Of a stretch of DNA of 64,000 nt, positions 46,981 through 58,556 are shown one piece after another. The notes under the pieces are model-generated. The model was given only the letters and a program-made list of their open reading frames with translations, had not been told where the DNA came from and did no database searches. Within the stretch, counting starts at the first letter, position 1. Each line of letters begins with the position of its first letter. The position numbers were made by a program, and so were the translations under genes. Origin of the DNA: Ambrosia x helenae (taxonomy: Eukaryota; Streptophyta; Magnoliopsida; Asterales; Asteraceae). The stretch lies in assembly GCA_030844895.1 (NCBI GenBank), contig CM061233.1, positions 54,241,453-54,305,452 on the forward strand. The letters are read 5' to 3'.

Positions 46981-48975
46981 TCCATTTGTATGATCATCTA
47001 GTCGTTTTCTTTAAAACCGATCCTCTACAGGATAAATCTAAGATTAAGTGTTATAAATGTCATAGACTAGGTCATTTTGCTAGGGAATGTAGGAGTCAAC
47101 ATGGTACACCTATAATTACCTATCCAAATCAAAGGCCTCGGACAAACACTTATCAAGTTTCCCATAATACCCCTGGACCAAATGTGCAAAACAGTACTCA
47201 CTTTGCACAGTCCTCATCCACTGTTCCTTTCCATTATGTCCAAACTACTGTTCCTCGGATTTACTATGTTCAAACCCCTGTTGCTCAGGCTCAAATGCCA
47301 ATAACTGCTACTCCACCCTCTGCCCCTGCAGAGACTAGTCAACAAAGTCAATAGAGCTTTTTCACACAAGGCTTTATTGATTGGAGCATTTTACCAGATG
47401 AGCTGACAGTTGAGAACTTTGCTCTTGTGCCAAAGCTGAAAATGAACCAGAAAATTTTTGTTTCATGGCTTTGGACACAATAGTAGAAGAAGTTGAATCT
47501 AAGGATGTGGTGTCTGAGTCTGAAAATGTGACTAATGATGTTGTTGATGTAGTAGTTCCAGATGAAAAGTCTGAAGAAGAGGTTGTGAATCTCTCAGATC
47601 CATGGGGTGATAATGATTGTGAGTGCAAGTGTGATTGTGCATTGATGGCTGCTGCTAAGGTATCTCCTCAAATCTTAAATGATTTGTGTTCAAACAAATG
47701 TGTAATAGCATTTGCAAACATTAAGGAGGTGAATGAAAACCTTAGAAAGAAAATTTTAGATGATGAAGTTCAATTTGAAAAACTTTCAAAAGAGTTATAA
47801 TCAAAATTGACGGAAAAATAATCTGAAATCAGCAGTTTAAAACATGAAGCAAGTATAACCAAAGACCAGTTCCAAACTATGATAACAAAATATCAGAGTT
47901 GTAAAAAGGAGCATGAGTCCACCCAAGTTGAGTGTGAAAAATGGGTGGAATCATGTAAAGGTTTTGAAATGCTCCTTAACAAACAAACCAAAAGTCATAT
48001 GAAATTTGGCATTGGTTGTGAAACCATTGATCAAATTTCTCAAAACACTAACAAAAGGTAACCAAAGTTGGTTGAGGTTATTCCAACTTGAGGGTCAATA
48101 AATTAAAATCACTGAACCTAATGGTAAGAAAATTGTTCTTGAAAAACTTGAGGGTTCCTCATCATTTACTGAAATTGAAAAATATCAGTTTAAACCAACT
48201 TGGTTAGATGAGTGTGATGTTCTTAAAAACTTCAAACCAGTTGATTTTGAAACCCCTGATGGTAAGAAGGCACCACAGGAAAAAATCATTCCCTTGAAAA
48301 ATCCTCCAGCAAATGTTCAAACATCTGTTGAAAAGAATGATGAAAAAGTGAAGAAGAAAGAAAAGGGTGTACACTTGTTCTGTGATTTCTGTGAAAAGAA
48401 GAACCATGTTATCAAAAATTGTTTTCTTCTAAAAGCATATGATATCAACAAAGGAACAAGTGTGTGTGATTCTAAAACAACATGTTCAATATGTGGTAAA
48501 AAGAATCATAAAACCAAAGAGTGTCTTTATCTCAAAAATTTTGATGTCAAAATACAAGAGTATAAAGCTAAAATTCAAGCAAGTCAAGTGGTTAGTACTC
48601 CAAAAGGATAGCCCAGACATACTTTTACACCAGTCCAAACATCTGTTACCAAAAGTCTTGAAACCTCTGCTCCCAGGGATGTCCAAGTAACAGATGCTCC
48701 ACCCTCAAACAAGTTTCCAAGGGGACATGGACAACCACCTTGTCATAGCCTGTCACATGTTTATGAAGAACCAAAAAGGCCTTCAAAACCAAGAGTGAAC
48801 AGGAATCCTTAAGGTTACTATCATCTGGCAGGAAATGGTCAAACATCTGTTGCACCAATTGTTGACATACAAACACTGGAAAATGGTCAACAATAGTTGT
48901 TGAATTTGGTTCAAAAACTTGTTCAAACCACTGATCATTCCTCAAAACTTGAGGCTGAAAAGTCTGGGAACCCAT
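46981..48975 (+). pseudogene. Copia element 2 gag with two zinc-knuckle regions
   Basis: 47029-47100 encodes KIKCYKCHRLGHFAREC (CX2CX4HX4C), followed by a Gln/Pro/Thr-rich tail ending at 47352. 47465-47800 is acidic then helical (CDCALMAAAKVSPQIL...). A coiled-coil-like stretch with stops spans 47800-48060. 48294-48611 holds two more knuckles, CDFCEKKNHVIKNC and CSICGKKNHKTKEC. Three CCHC units in separate places parallel element 1. The N-terminal capsid part is missing, cut at the LTR-like end upstream. Confidence 0.82.
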
Positions 48976-49025
48976 CCAAAGCCAACTTGGCTTTGGACAC
49001 TCACCAAACCTAATTCATTACTGAT

Positions 49026-50410
49026 GTGCAGGGAGCTTCTTCTTGCTTAGATAATCTATGGTATGTAGCTAGTGGAGGCTCCATGCACATGACAGGATGT
49101 AGAGCCCTACTTCTGGACTTCTTAGCTTATGGAGGGGGTGATATATCCTTTGGTAATGATTCTAAAGGTAAGGTGTTGGGTTCAGGGACTGTTCAGGCTG
49201 GGAAACTAAAGTTTGAAAATGTCAATCTTATTGATAACCTTAAATTCAATCTTCTTAGTGTCTCACAAATGAGTGACAAAGGCTATGGGTCATTCTTCAC
49301 TAAGAAAACTTGTAAGATTAATGGGCCAGAAGTGGTTAAAAATATTGACACCATCATAGCCGAGAGCAAAGCATAACTTGTTGCTCACAGGAGTGGAAAT
49401 GTGTATGTAGTTGATATGTTGAAGGATAATCCTATGGCAAATATTTGTCTGTATTCTGCTGCCTCAACTAAAGAGATAGAAGTGTGGCATAGGAGACTGG
49501 GTCACACCAACCTTCAAACTATCAACTCACTCTCTAAACAGAGCCTTGTGAGAGGCCTTCCATCAAAGGAATTCAAATATGATGAGCATTGTGTTTCCTG
49601 TTTAAAAGGAAAACAACATAAAAGCTCTTACAAATCCATTGATAAGTCCAAAAGAAGTCAATGTCTTCAATTATTGCACATAGACTTGTTTGGCCCAGTT
49701 AAAATCATGAGTCTAAGGAAAAAGAGATTTTGCCTTGTCATAGTTGATGATTTTTTCTAGGTTTACATGGACTTACTTTTCATTCTAAGGATGAGACTGC
49801 ATGTATTTTGAAGGACTTTATCACCAAAATTGAAAAACAATATGACCTGCCAGTAAAAGTCTTTAGAAGTGACAATGGAACAGAGTTCAAAAATAAGGAG
49901 TTGGATGATTTCTGTGTGTCAAAAGGAATTGTGAGGCAGTACAGCATTCCAAGAACACCAGAACAAAATGGGTTGAAAGAAAAAACAGAACTCTTATTGA
50001 GGCTACAAGAACTAAGCTAGCAGATTCTGGTTTGCCACTGTCCTTTTGGGCAGAAGCAGTAAACACTTCTTGCTATGTTCAAAACAGAGTTTTAATTAAC
50101 CCTAGACATCAAAAGACTGCTTATGAAATTCTGTTCGAAATCAAACCACTGATATCATTTTTCAAAATCTTTGGCTGCCCATGTTTCATTTTAAATCTTA
50201 AAGATTCCATTTCAAAATTTGTAGCCAAAGTAGATTGTGGGTATTTTCTGGGATATTCTTCTACTGCCAAGGCCTATAAAGTGTTTAACACAAGGACTAG
50301 GACAATAGAAGAAACATAATGTAAAGTTCAATGAACTTTCATCATTAAAAATCCCAGCAAAACATGCTGAACTGTTTGATTTAGAAAAATTCAAATTTGA
50401 AGATATTACT
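49026..50410 (+). pseudogene. Copia element 2 protease and integrase, truncated
   Basis: The protease site is altered: the position of D-S-G-A reads VASGGSMHMTG, so the catalytic Asp is lost. GAG-pre-integrase has VWHRRLGHTNLQTINSL with CVSCLKGKQHK. Integrase has LHIDLFGPVK, FRSDNGTEFKN and RTPEQNGLKE (the family has V-E-R here). Frame changes occur at 49378, 49758 and near 49975. The frame continues past 50319 (VKFNELSSLKIPAKH...) to about 50410, where it meets an oppositely oriented gag. RT and RNase H are absent. Confidence 0.88.
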
Positions 50411-50411
50411 G

Positions 50412-53400
50412 CTTTACGAGGAACCCAAGCCTTTGTGGTCTTGGGTCTTTGAGTATCAGTATTTGGTACATTTAAAGAAGCCTTTTTCTCATAAACATTC
50501 TTTTTTGACACATTCTTATCACTAACATTCAAAACATCCTTTTTCTTTTCAACCGGTTTCTCTAAAACTTTCACTTTAGGATCCTCCTTCAGTTGATCTT
50601 TAGAAGTTGAGCTTGAAGCACCTAAAGAACCCTTTGGCGACCAAGATTGTTTCGATCATTTAAAGATTCTGATTTGAGGTTGCGATTTTGCCTTAACCTC
50701 CTCAGATTTCTTAGAAATAACCTTTGGTGGAACATTCTTAGCTACCTTGTCTGATTTAACAGACGAAGGTCCAATGGATGATTGAGCAGCCGGTTTTGGA
50801 TAAACCTTTTGCTTATCAATCACCAGGTTCACCATCAGTTGGTTTCCTCTTTGATAAAAATTTTGTTGAGGATAAAACTGTCTTTAAGGATACGATTGCC
50901 TTTGAGGATAACCAACATTCGAATTTCTATGGTATTGCCTATTCTCAACCTCTTGCCTTTTGTGTCTTACGTATGAGCAGTGAGCAAGTAAATGCCATCT
51001 CTCCCCACACTTGAAACAGGCAGGATACTCTTCAAATGGATGAACCTCATGAAATTTAGTAAATGAGTTGATCGGGTATTGATCATCAATACACATACGT
51101 CTTAAACTCTCTAGAGCGGGCCCAATGAGTAAGCCAGTTCAACGAATGCATTTACCTTATTCACAGGTTTAACAAACTTAGTAACATGAACTTTTTCCTT
51201 TTTCACTTCATGACCGTACAATTGTCTAATCAACTCTAGAGGAAAGTCATTAGTCCTTTCTTATTTGGGAAACCAGATAGTACTTTCCTACCAGATTTTG
51301 TCAATCTTGGAGTAATTGACAAACTGTATCGGGTACTCAGAATCGGCAAATATTTGATCAGATGCTTGCATCCGATAAAATATTTTCACCCGTTTGTCAT
51401 CTGATTCATTTTTCACATCTTTTTTATCTGATGATGACGGTTTGTTTTCAACCCTAGGAGGAAGTTTAACCTTAGGTGCCGGATCGCACTCGATGTGATT
51501 TTCCGAAAGAATATCGTCATTCTTTTTGGGTTCAACTTCTTTAGAATTAGAATCATCATCAGATTCAACAATCACATTCTCATCATTCAATCCAAGAATT
51601 AGGGGTGTCAATCGTGTCGGGTTGATGGGTTGGCGGGTTTATGGGTTACGGGTTGGCAGGTTGATGGGTTGAAATGTGCAACCCGAACCCGACCCATATT
51701 ATTATTCGTGCCAAATATTTCAACCCTAACCCAACCTACATAAAATCCGGGTCAACCCGAAGACGACCCGTTTAACCCATATTTTTAAATAAGTAATACA
51801 TGTTTATGAGTTATAAGCGGGTTGTTGGGTTGTAAGTGGGTTATCAATAAAATGTTTAATGGTGAGTATATAAGTGTGACAAATAAATAATACAGTGTGC
51901 AAAAAATAACACAATTATAACTAACCATGTACATAGAAATGGAAAAAGAAAAACAAAAATATAATATATTTTTTTTTCTAAATACTTAAACGGGTTAACG
52001 GGTCAACCCATTTTATATATGTGTCAACCCGAACCCGACCCATTTTTTAAACGGGTCGTGTTTATTGACCCGAACCCAACCCGTTTTTTTAAACGGGTCG
52101 TGTTAGTTGACCCAAATATATTTTTTTTCGTGTCGGGTTCGGGTCGGTTTTCGGGTCGTGTCAATAATTGCCGCCCCTACCAAGAATCAGTCCCACATCA
52201 GAATTCGGATTACCCACACTAGGGGTGTTTGATTCGCTTTCTGAGGCTGAATCCAACTTTTCCGAACTCTCCGGTGTCACAGCATCAAGGTTATGATTTC
52301 CAAAAAGCATCAGAAATGGAACAAATTTATAAATGGTACTTTTTGAAGTGCTTTTTTTTCTTGGCTCCTCTACAATGTGATCTAAAACATAAGCTACATT
52401 GAGATAGCTTTCAACTTTCTTGTTTACTTTCTCAGAGCAACACTTAATTTTTGCCAATTCAAGTTTGGTTTCTTCAATCTCATTTATGTAATTATTAATG
52501 GCAATTTGTTTATTTGAAAGTGTTTTGGTTAATTCTGAAACATCTTTTTTGTAATTATCCAATGTTTTGCTTAGAAATTTCTCACTTTTTCGATAAGACT
52601 CAATAGCGGTTTTAGCACTATCAAGATCATATCTCAAACTTAAATTTTCAGTTTCAAGTCTATCACACTTTCCAAACAAAGTAACACAGTCATTGCTTAT
52701 AGGAAGTGAGTTAGAACTTACTAGATTTGTAGAGTCAGTCATGGCTATTAGAGCGAAATGAGCTTCCTTTCCCGAGAAGAATTTGTAGTAATCCACTTTC
52801 GTAAAAGCATCATTGATACACGACTTCTTGCTGATCAGGAAGTCAGCTTCTGCGAGTAGTTGCTCCACATCATCATCAAGCGAGTTAACACTTGCTTCAG
52901 AATCGGTCTCACTCTCTGAAACGGAATATTCAGACTCTTGTCCTTTAGAAACATCACAAACTGAATCAATAACCGTCTTAGACACGGTTTCCTCAACAAT
53001 CGGTTCATCAACCTTATCAAAAACAATTTCTTCAACAAACTCTTCAACAACTTCCTCTTTTACCAATTCTTTACTTTCACCGACTCCTCCTTCACCACCT
53101 CTTGTGCAAAACATGCAACGTTTCCCCCAGAAATCTCTTCAACACCAAATTGCATATCATTCCCATTGAATCCCTCATCTTACTGAATAACCAAAGCTTG
53201 ATTCTGATTTTGGTTTTGTTTTGGTGGTGTGGTAATTAGAACTATGGTTCTTTCACGGTTTGGTGTGGATTGAGTTTGGTTAGGTGTGGATGTCTGTCTT
53301 TGGTTGGTATTTTGTGAGGTTATTTGATGGTTTTGATAGTTGTTTTTGTTGTTTTGATTTTGGTAGTTTGAGTTGAAAGGATTGCAGTTTCCTTGTTGCT

Positions 53401-54350
53401 TGGGATTAGTGCATTCCCGAGCAAAGTGACCTTTTGTACCATAGTTGAAACATGTCACTTTGGCTTTGTTGAAACCGTATGTAGTGTTTGGTGTTGTAGC
53501 AAGATCAGTTCTTCTTGTTCATTCCATGAATTCAATGGCTCTCCTCATGACACTAGTAAACGCCCACTGAATATCTATTAACTCCATCTCTTCTTTGTCG
53601 ATTTAGGCATAATCCTCATTAGTCAAATTATTGTTTCCAGTTTGACTAGCCACGAGTCTGTTGTATGAAGCAACCATAGTAGAGAATAAAGCCATGTGCT
53701 TTTCGGCTACGTCAGTGGTGACATAATCCATGTTAGAAGTGTCTAACATGTTGGAAATCGAGGTTGATTGAAGCTAATTCACATTCATAGCTGATTGTTG
53801 AAATCCAACATTCGATGTAGATGGCTGAGTCATATTCATCTATGGAACACCATAGTAACTAGCAGCTTAAATTGGAGGTTGAGTGGGTGTATATGATGGT
53901 CCAAAAGATACACCATAATAACTAGCTGCATTGTTTGGTTCAATACTTGAAACAAAGGCAGTCTGTGGTGCAACACTCACACCTCCACTTGGAATGGCCG
54001 AAGATGATGAACTAGCATAGTAAAGTTCCCGATTCTGAGGAATCTGGGATCTCTTCGCCTTCCGTCTCTCTTCCATTTCCATGTTTTCCAGCTTCTGGAT
54101 GAATTCATTAATGGTCCAGAATGGAAAAGAATCCTTCTCTCTCAGCACTTCATCAAATTGACTCCAATAGGGAGGCAACGCATCTGCAAAATTCTCAACA
54201 ACCTCAGTCATAGGATAAATGATTTCATAGTTAGACAATTCATATAACAAATGGAAAAATCTAGGAGTGAGTTCTTTCAAACTCTTATTTCCAACATAGC
54301 TAAAGTTCACAAATTCTTTCTTCAGCTCTTCAATTCTTAATTTCCTAGCA
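50412..54350 (-). pseudogene. Copia element 3 gag, nearly full length on the minus strand
   Basis: Reading leftwards: 54350-53867 is capsid (EELKKEFVNFSYVGNKSLKE, FADALPPYWSQFDEVLREKD, FWTINEFIQKLE, then a Ser/Pro-rich tail); about 53570-53180 has the AIEFME helix, zinc knuckle CFNYGTKGHFAREC (second Cys replaced by Tyr) and an Asn/Gln-rich stretch; 53114-52190 is acidic, then coiled-coil-like (LRYDLDSAKTAIESYRKSEK); a hAT MITE splits it at 52179-51600; 51596-50884 continues to a second knuckle CFKCGERWHLLAHC; 50574-50412 ends RPKTTKAWVPRK. It is an ordered paralogue of element 1 gag and helps define that family. Confidence 0.88.
51600..52179. mobile_element. hAT-like MITE, 580 bp, with perfect 8-bp target duplication
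   Basis: Ends TAGGGGTGTCAA and TTGCCGCCCCTA (inverted match with two mismatches). CCAAGAAT flanks it (51592-51599 and 52180-52187). Subterminal parts are rich in GGGTTGATGGGTTGGCGG and AACCCGAACCCGACCC repeats in opposite orientation, so the arms can fold. No ORF. It splits a gag codon run and removal restores the frame region, so it is a late insertion. Confidence 0.93.
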
Positions 54351-54886
54351 TAATTACACCTGATGTCATATCACGGGCACTGAAATTACAAGATTCTGAT
54401 GGTGCTAAAGCGTTTTTAAAACCTGACTTTAATTCACTATTTATTGAAAGCCATTATTATGATCGTCAAGTTGATTTCGGTATGTTGCAAAAGATTGGTT
54501 TTCAGCCACCAGAGATGTATTTGATACACACCATTTTACAGTCCTTATCACCTGAAACAACTTGCTGGGATCAAATACCACTACCTATGCAATATATTTC
54601 ATACTCAATTTTAGCGAAACAACTTTTCAAAATGTCAAAATATATTTTTAATGAGTTGGTGTCAAATTGCAAAGCTGAAAGAAAAACAAGGAATTTTTTG
54701 TTGTATCCAAGGTTTGTTATGCAAATCTTGATTTACCTACTTGGGGAAAATGTGGTTAAACAGTGGCAACCTACTGATTCCAAATGTTTAAGTTACCAGT
54801 GTTTCATGAGGATGGGTAAGGTTAAAAAAGAACAAGAAGATGATGTTGTTAGTACTGAAAATGTGGTTGAAATTAATCGTCAGTAA
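54351..54886 (+). pseudogene. Third-ORF fragment of a SIRE-type Copia element
   Basis: Open from about 54351 (ITPDVISRALKLQDSD...) through IGFQPPEMYLIHTILQSLSP, SILAKQLFKMSKYIFNELV and NFLLYPRFVMQILIYLLGE to a stop at 54884. The pattern helix, 'H-T-I-L', 'K-Y-I-F' and 'LYPRFV' parallels LLHVILHVFGP, RMIFEHMMEVLK and VYPRFLQMV in the third ORF of element 1 (43195-43632), so both are the same protein type. It abuts the minus-strand gag at 54350 with no spacer. Confidence 0.65.
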
Positions 54887-56815
54887 TGTGTTGCCAAGCG
54901 ACAAATAAGTAAAACGTATTTTCGAAAATCGAAAAAGCCCCGAACATCTAGACTAGAGGCTACTGAAGTTTATGAAACCAATGTGGAAATGGATGGTGAG
55001 ACAAGGTCAAGGAAACCGGTAACAGAAACAAATTTAAGTATTAAAAGGTCTGCCCCAGAAACAACCGAATGTAAAGAACTTGCAACTAGTAGGAATATAC
55101 ATGAAACTCCAAAATTGATACAAGTTGGAAATTGTGGTGGATTAAAAAAATGTTGCACAAAGAAGTGGATTCAAACAACTGAAGAATATTAAGATGGCGC
55201 ATGTTGTGCACGAAACAACTGAAGAAATTGTGGTGGATTAAAAAAATGAGAGTGGATTCAAAAATACCATATCAAGCTAGTTCAGATATAATAGCAATTG
55301 TTGTGTATAAGAAGCCTCGATCATTACCGAGTCCCACTCAAGAAGTTCAGAGTAATGTTGCATCGTTTAAATCAGAATTGACACATTCCCTTGAAAAAAG
55401 AGCCACAATCATATGCAAGTGGAAGGGTTCTAAGTTGCAGTCATGTTATATCTGAATGCTGCCCTGGTTGTGATAGTGAAATAACTGCATCTTCTTCCAA
55501 TACTACTAAAGTAAATAGAAGTCCAAAAAGTGATGAGGTAACTAAGGCAATGGAGGCAGAAGCACGGGCAGTTCTTGAGGAAAATACTAAACTATGGGTG
55601 AAAAAAAAAGCTATAGAAGTGTATGAGCAAGCAATGATAATTATTCAAGTATATGAAGACAAAATACATCGGGAGTCATTAGAAAAGTCAAAAATTGAAA
55701 ACATAGATGATCCTCACTTAGATTATGATAGTAGACAGCAATGCATCTCATGGTTAAATAGTAATGCCAAATACCAAAGAAAAGCTTTAAGGACTGGTCG
55801 ATCGTGCATTTGAAGGAAGAGATTTCAAGGATTATTGAGATGAATTCAAATCCCTTGAAAAAAGAGCCACAATCAGATGCAAGTGGAAGGGTTCTAAGTT
55901 GCAGTCATGTTATATCTGAATGCTGCCCTGGTTGTGATAGTGAAATAACTGCATCTTCTTCCAATACTACTAAAGTAAATAGAAGTCCAAAAAGTGATGA
56001 GGTAATTAAGCCAATGGAGGCGGAAGCACGGGCAGTTCTTGAGGAAAATACTAAAACTATGGGTGAAAAATAAAGCTATAGAAGTGTATGAGCAAGTAAT
56101 GATAATTATTCAAGTATATGAAGACAAAATACCTCGGGAGTCATTAGAAAAGTAAAAAATTGAAACGATAGATGATCCTCACTTAGATTATGATAGTAGA
56201 CAGCAATGCATCTCATGGTTAAATAGTAATGCCAAATACCAAAGAAAAGCTTTAAGGACTGGTCGATCGTGCGTTTGAAGGAAGAGATTTCAAGGGTTAT
56301 TAAGATGAATTCAGATCCGAATGCTAAAATAACTGCTCCTAAATGGAAGAACCATGGAAAAGGAAAGAAAAGTCCTAAAACTCAGGCTAAACTGTCTTGG
56401 ATGCGGGATGAAATGGTTTTTGCTGCCATCGCTTCAAGAGCACAGGTTAACAGATGGGGATAAGAGAAGATTGTAACAACATACAAAGAGTTTGAGACTG
56501 GATGAAGCAAAAATCCCAACAAGTTTCCTGCACCTGTTGATTTCTCAAACTACTGTGTATAACTAAAAAAAACCAAATGTACCATGTGGTTTTGATTTTA
56601 GAAACCCACAAATGTACTTGGATCGTGAGTTTATTGAGAAATACAAGGCTTATTTGAAGGAGCAAGGTGGATTTGGGTTAACAGCAGATGATTATTTGGA
56701 GGATGAGAAAATAATTCATGTGGAACAACCCCCTGATAGTGGCCATGCAACGAGAATAGTTTCGACAGTAAGTGGTTCTAATATAACTACTTTTGAATCT
56801 CCTATTATAAAATGA
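54887..56815 (+). pseudogene. Unrecognised protein-like sequence with internal duplication
   Basis: Readable pieces follow the third-ORF fragment: basic VEMDGETRSRKPVTETNLS (about 54980-55190), CCPGCDSEITASSSNTTKVN, KAMEAEARAVLEENTKLWVK, YEQAMIIIQVYEDKIHRESL and SWLNSNAKYQRKALRTGR (55391-55800), the same again in a tandem copy, then APKWKNHGKGKKSPKTQAKL and SWMRDEMVFAAIASRA (56300-56460). The last piece is 56600-56815 (MYLDREFIEKYKAYLKEQGG... ending ESPIIK). Charged, helical and intact at the codon level over long runs. I recognise no family. It could be a C-terminal extension of the third ORF or a host gene captured by a retroelement. Confidence 0.5.
55388..56316 (+). repeat. Two-copy tandem duplication of about 464 bp
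   Basis: 'cccttgaaaaaagagccaca' starts copies at 55388 and 55852, and both run to 'ttcaagg.ttattragatg' at about 55830 and 56295. The copies differ by roughly 15 bases plus small indels. An extra A in an A-run (about 55601 against 56071) and a TAA near 56152 break the second copy. Confidence 0.92.
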
Positions 56816-56937
56816 TAAATCATCTAATTGCCACAGAATGCCATGCAACGAGAATAGTTTCGATAGTAAGTGGTTCTAATAAAACTACTGATGAATCTCC
56901 TATTATAAACTGATAAATCAACTAATTGCCATGGAAT
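56742..56937 (+). repeat. Two-copy tandem duplication of 98 bp
   Basis: 'gccatgcaacgagaatagtt' at 56742 and 56840, each continuing to 'ctcctattataaa' and 'gataaatca'. The first copy contains the stop codon of the preceding frame. Confidence 0.9.
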
Positions 56938-58055
56938 CTTGAAACGCCATCACACAAGGTAAGCTTTACATGTTTATGTTAAACTGAAAATGTTTATGGT
57001 TATCGGATTTGAAATTACATTGTATCTGTTTTACGTATGATTAGTATATGGCATCAAATGTTTAATAATACAAATAGACAGTTGATGTTCACAAGTATAT
57101 CAGCTATTTTTTGTAATAGGATGTTCGCTAAAATAGTATTGAATTTTTACTTTCTTATAAGTTTTTAATAGTATATTATATAATATTCAAAAAAAATTAC
57201 CTTAACTTTTTTACATATTATATTTGATGTTTGTGGTTGTATTTTCCTTTGTTTTATGAAAATTGCATATCCTACATTACAAAAATAATGAAAGTTTAAT
57301 ATTAACATACTAAATGTAAATGTTATTTATCTAATGCAGCTAGGTGATGCTTGATGGTGTTGATGGTCGTACATAGTTATTGATGAGGCATCCGATGATA
57401 TGACTATGGTTATGCTTTTGCGTCTTGTCTGCTTTTTTGTTATGTTGAAAAAAAAAACAATAGTGTTTAATTAACTCATAGACCATGAATATATTATGTG
57501 TGGTGCCCATTTTGTTTGCCCTTATATTTCAACATTCAATTGTTTATTGTCAGTATATACGTTTCCTTATATTACTGTTACGTTCTGTTGACATCTTATA
57601 CCCTTTGATATAATGTATAATCCAATGTTTATACTCAAATTATATATTGTCTTTTATATTATGATTTTATTAGCACTAAACATTATATATAAAAAAACAT
57701 TAGAAAAAAAAAAAGAAACATAAATAAGAAGATAAACAGGGTGGTACATCCAAAGTGATAACATAAATATTTAATTAAAGCATACATTAGTTTTAAGTTG
57801 AAAAAGATAAACAAAAAAGAAAGTAATATAATTAAATAAAGAGTTAACACACTATTGCTTCAAAATGTCATTTACCACCTGCTTTGTTTCCTATATGTGC
57901 CTGCGATATGAATTCCTTATGCTCTCTAACGAGTGAATAAGGTTTTTAGTATTCCTCCCTTGCTCAAGAAGAAATGACCTTGCTCCGTACCTAGCAGCAG
58001 TGTTCGGAAGTGTCATAACTTCATTCAGCAGTTTGTTGTTTTTGGCCGTTTGTTG
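56938..58055. other. AT-rich DNA without a supported gene
   Basis: No ORF of note. The left part may be 3' UTR or intron of the preceding protein-like sequence. It ends at the 5' LTR of the short Copia derivative. Confidence 0.5.
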
Positions 58056-58540
58056 TGTTGATGCACTTTATGTGGACGTCACGGTCGAATAGACTAGGGT
58101 TGAGTCGTATGTTGTATAACATGAGATTGTGGTGATCCATAAGGGCATTTTATGGACCTGTTGCATTTGTTAATATAGACCAAAACATGAGTAATTGGTT
58201 CGAGCCCTGCAAGGGTCGAACCAGTTGGTTCGACCTCCTGAAGGGGTCGAATGGACTCTATGTCTTTGGCCTATATATAGCAATCTCATGTGGGGTTTTC
58301 ATTTGAAGATTGTGAGTTTGTGCTTAGACTGCTCTCAAGGGGGAGGTCATGCCCGACCTCCCCCGGCCCCGAGATAGATTTTTATCCTACTGAAGACAGT
58401 GTCTGTAACCGTTTCTGATGTAATACGAATCTGTGATGACATTGTTTTCGTCTATTTCTGTTTTGTCTCAAATCTTCCGTCTGAAACCGAGTTGTATTTG
58501 CATAATCGATCCCTGGATTCGGTCCCAAACCAAAATTTCA
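58056..58540 (+). repeat. 5' LTR of the short Copia derivative
   Basis: Holds two TCGAA dyads (58197-58222 GGTTCGAGCCCT...AGGGTCGAACC; 58227-58251 GGTTCGACC...GGGGTCGAA) just upstream of a TATA-like CTATATATAG at 58271, and a perfect hairpin at 58339-58364. Palindromes ahead of the TATA box are a known feature of Sirevirus LTRs. Confidence 0.88.
58339..58364 (+). other. Perfect 10-bp hairpin in the Copia LTR
   Basis: GGGGGAGGTC, loop ATGCCC, GACCTCCCCC. It lies about 60 bp downstream of the TATA box, so it should be in the transcript near the 5' end. The first arm with its flank (CAAGGGGGAGGTC) resembles the element's own polypurine tract. The hairpin is unchanged in the partner LTR at 62847-62872 although the LTRs differ by about 5%. 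Confidence 0.85.
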
Positions 58541-58556
58541 ATTGGTATCAGAGTCG
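58541..58556 (+). other. Primer binding site of the short Copia derivative
   Basis: ATTGGTATCAGAGTCG follows the LTR directly. TGGTATCAGAG matches initiator tRNA-Met, as in most plant Copia elements. Confidence 0.9.
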
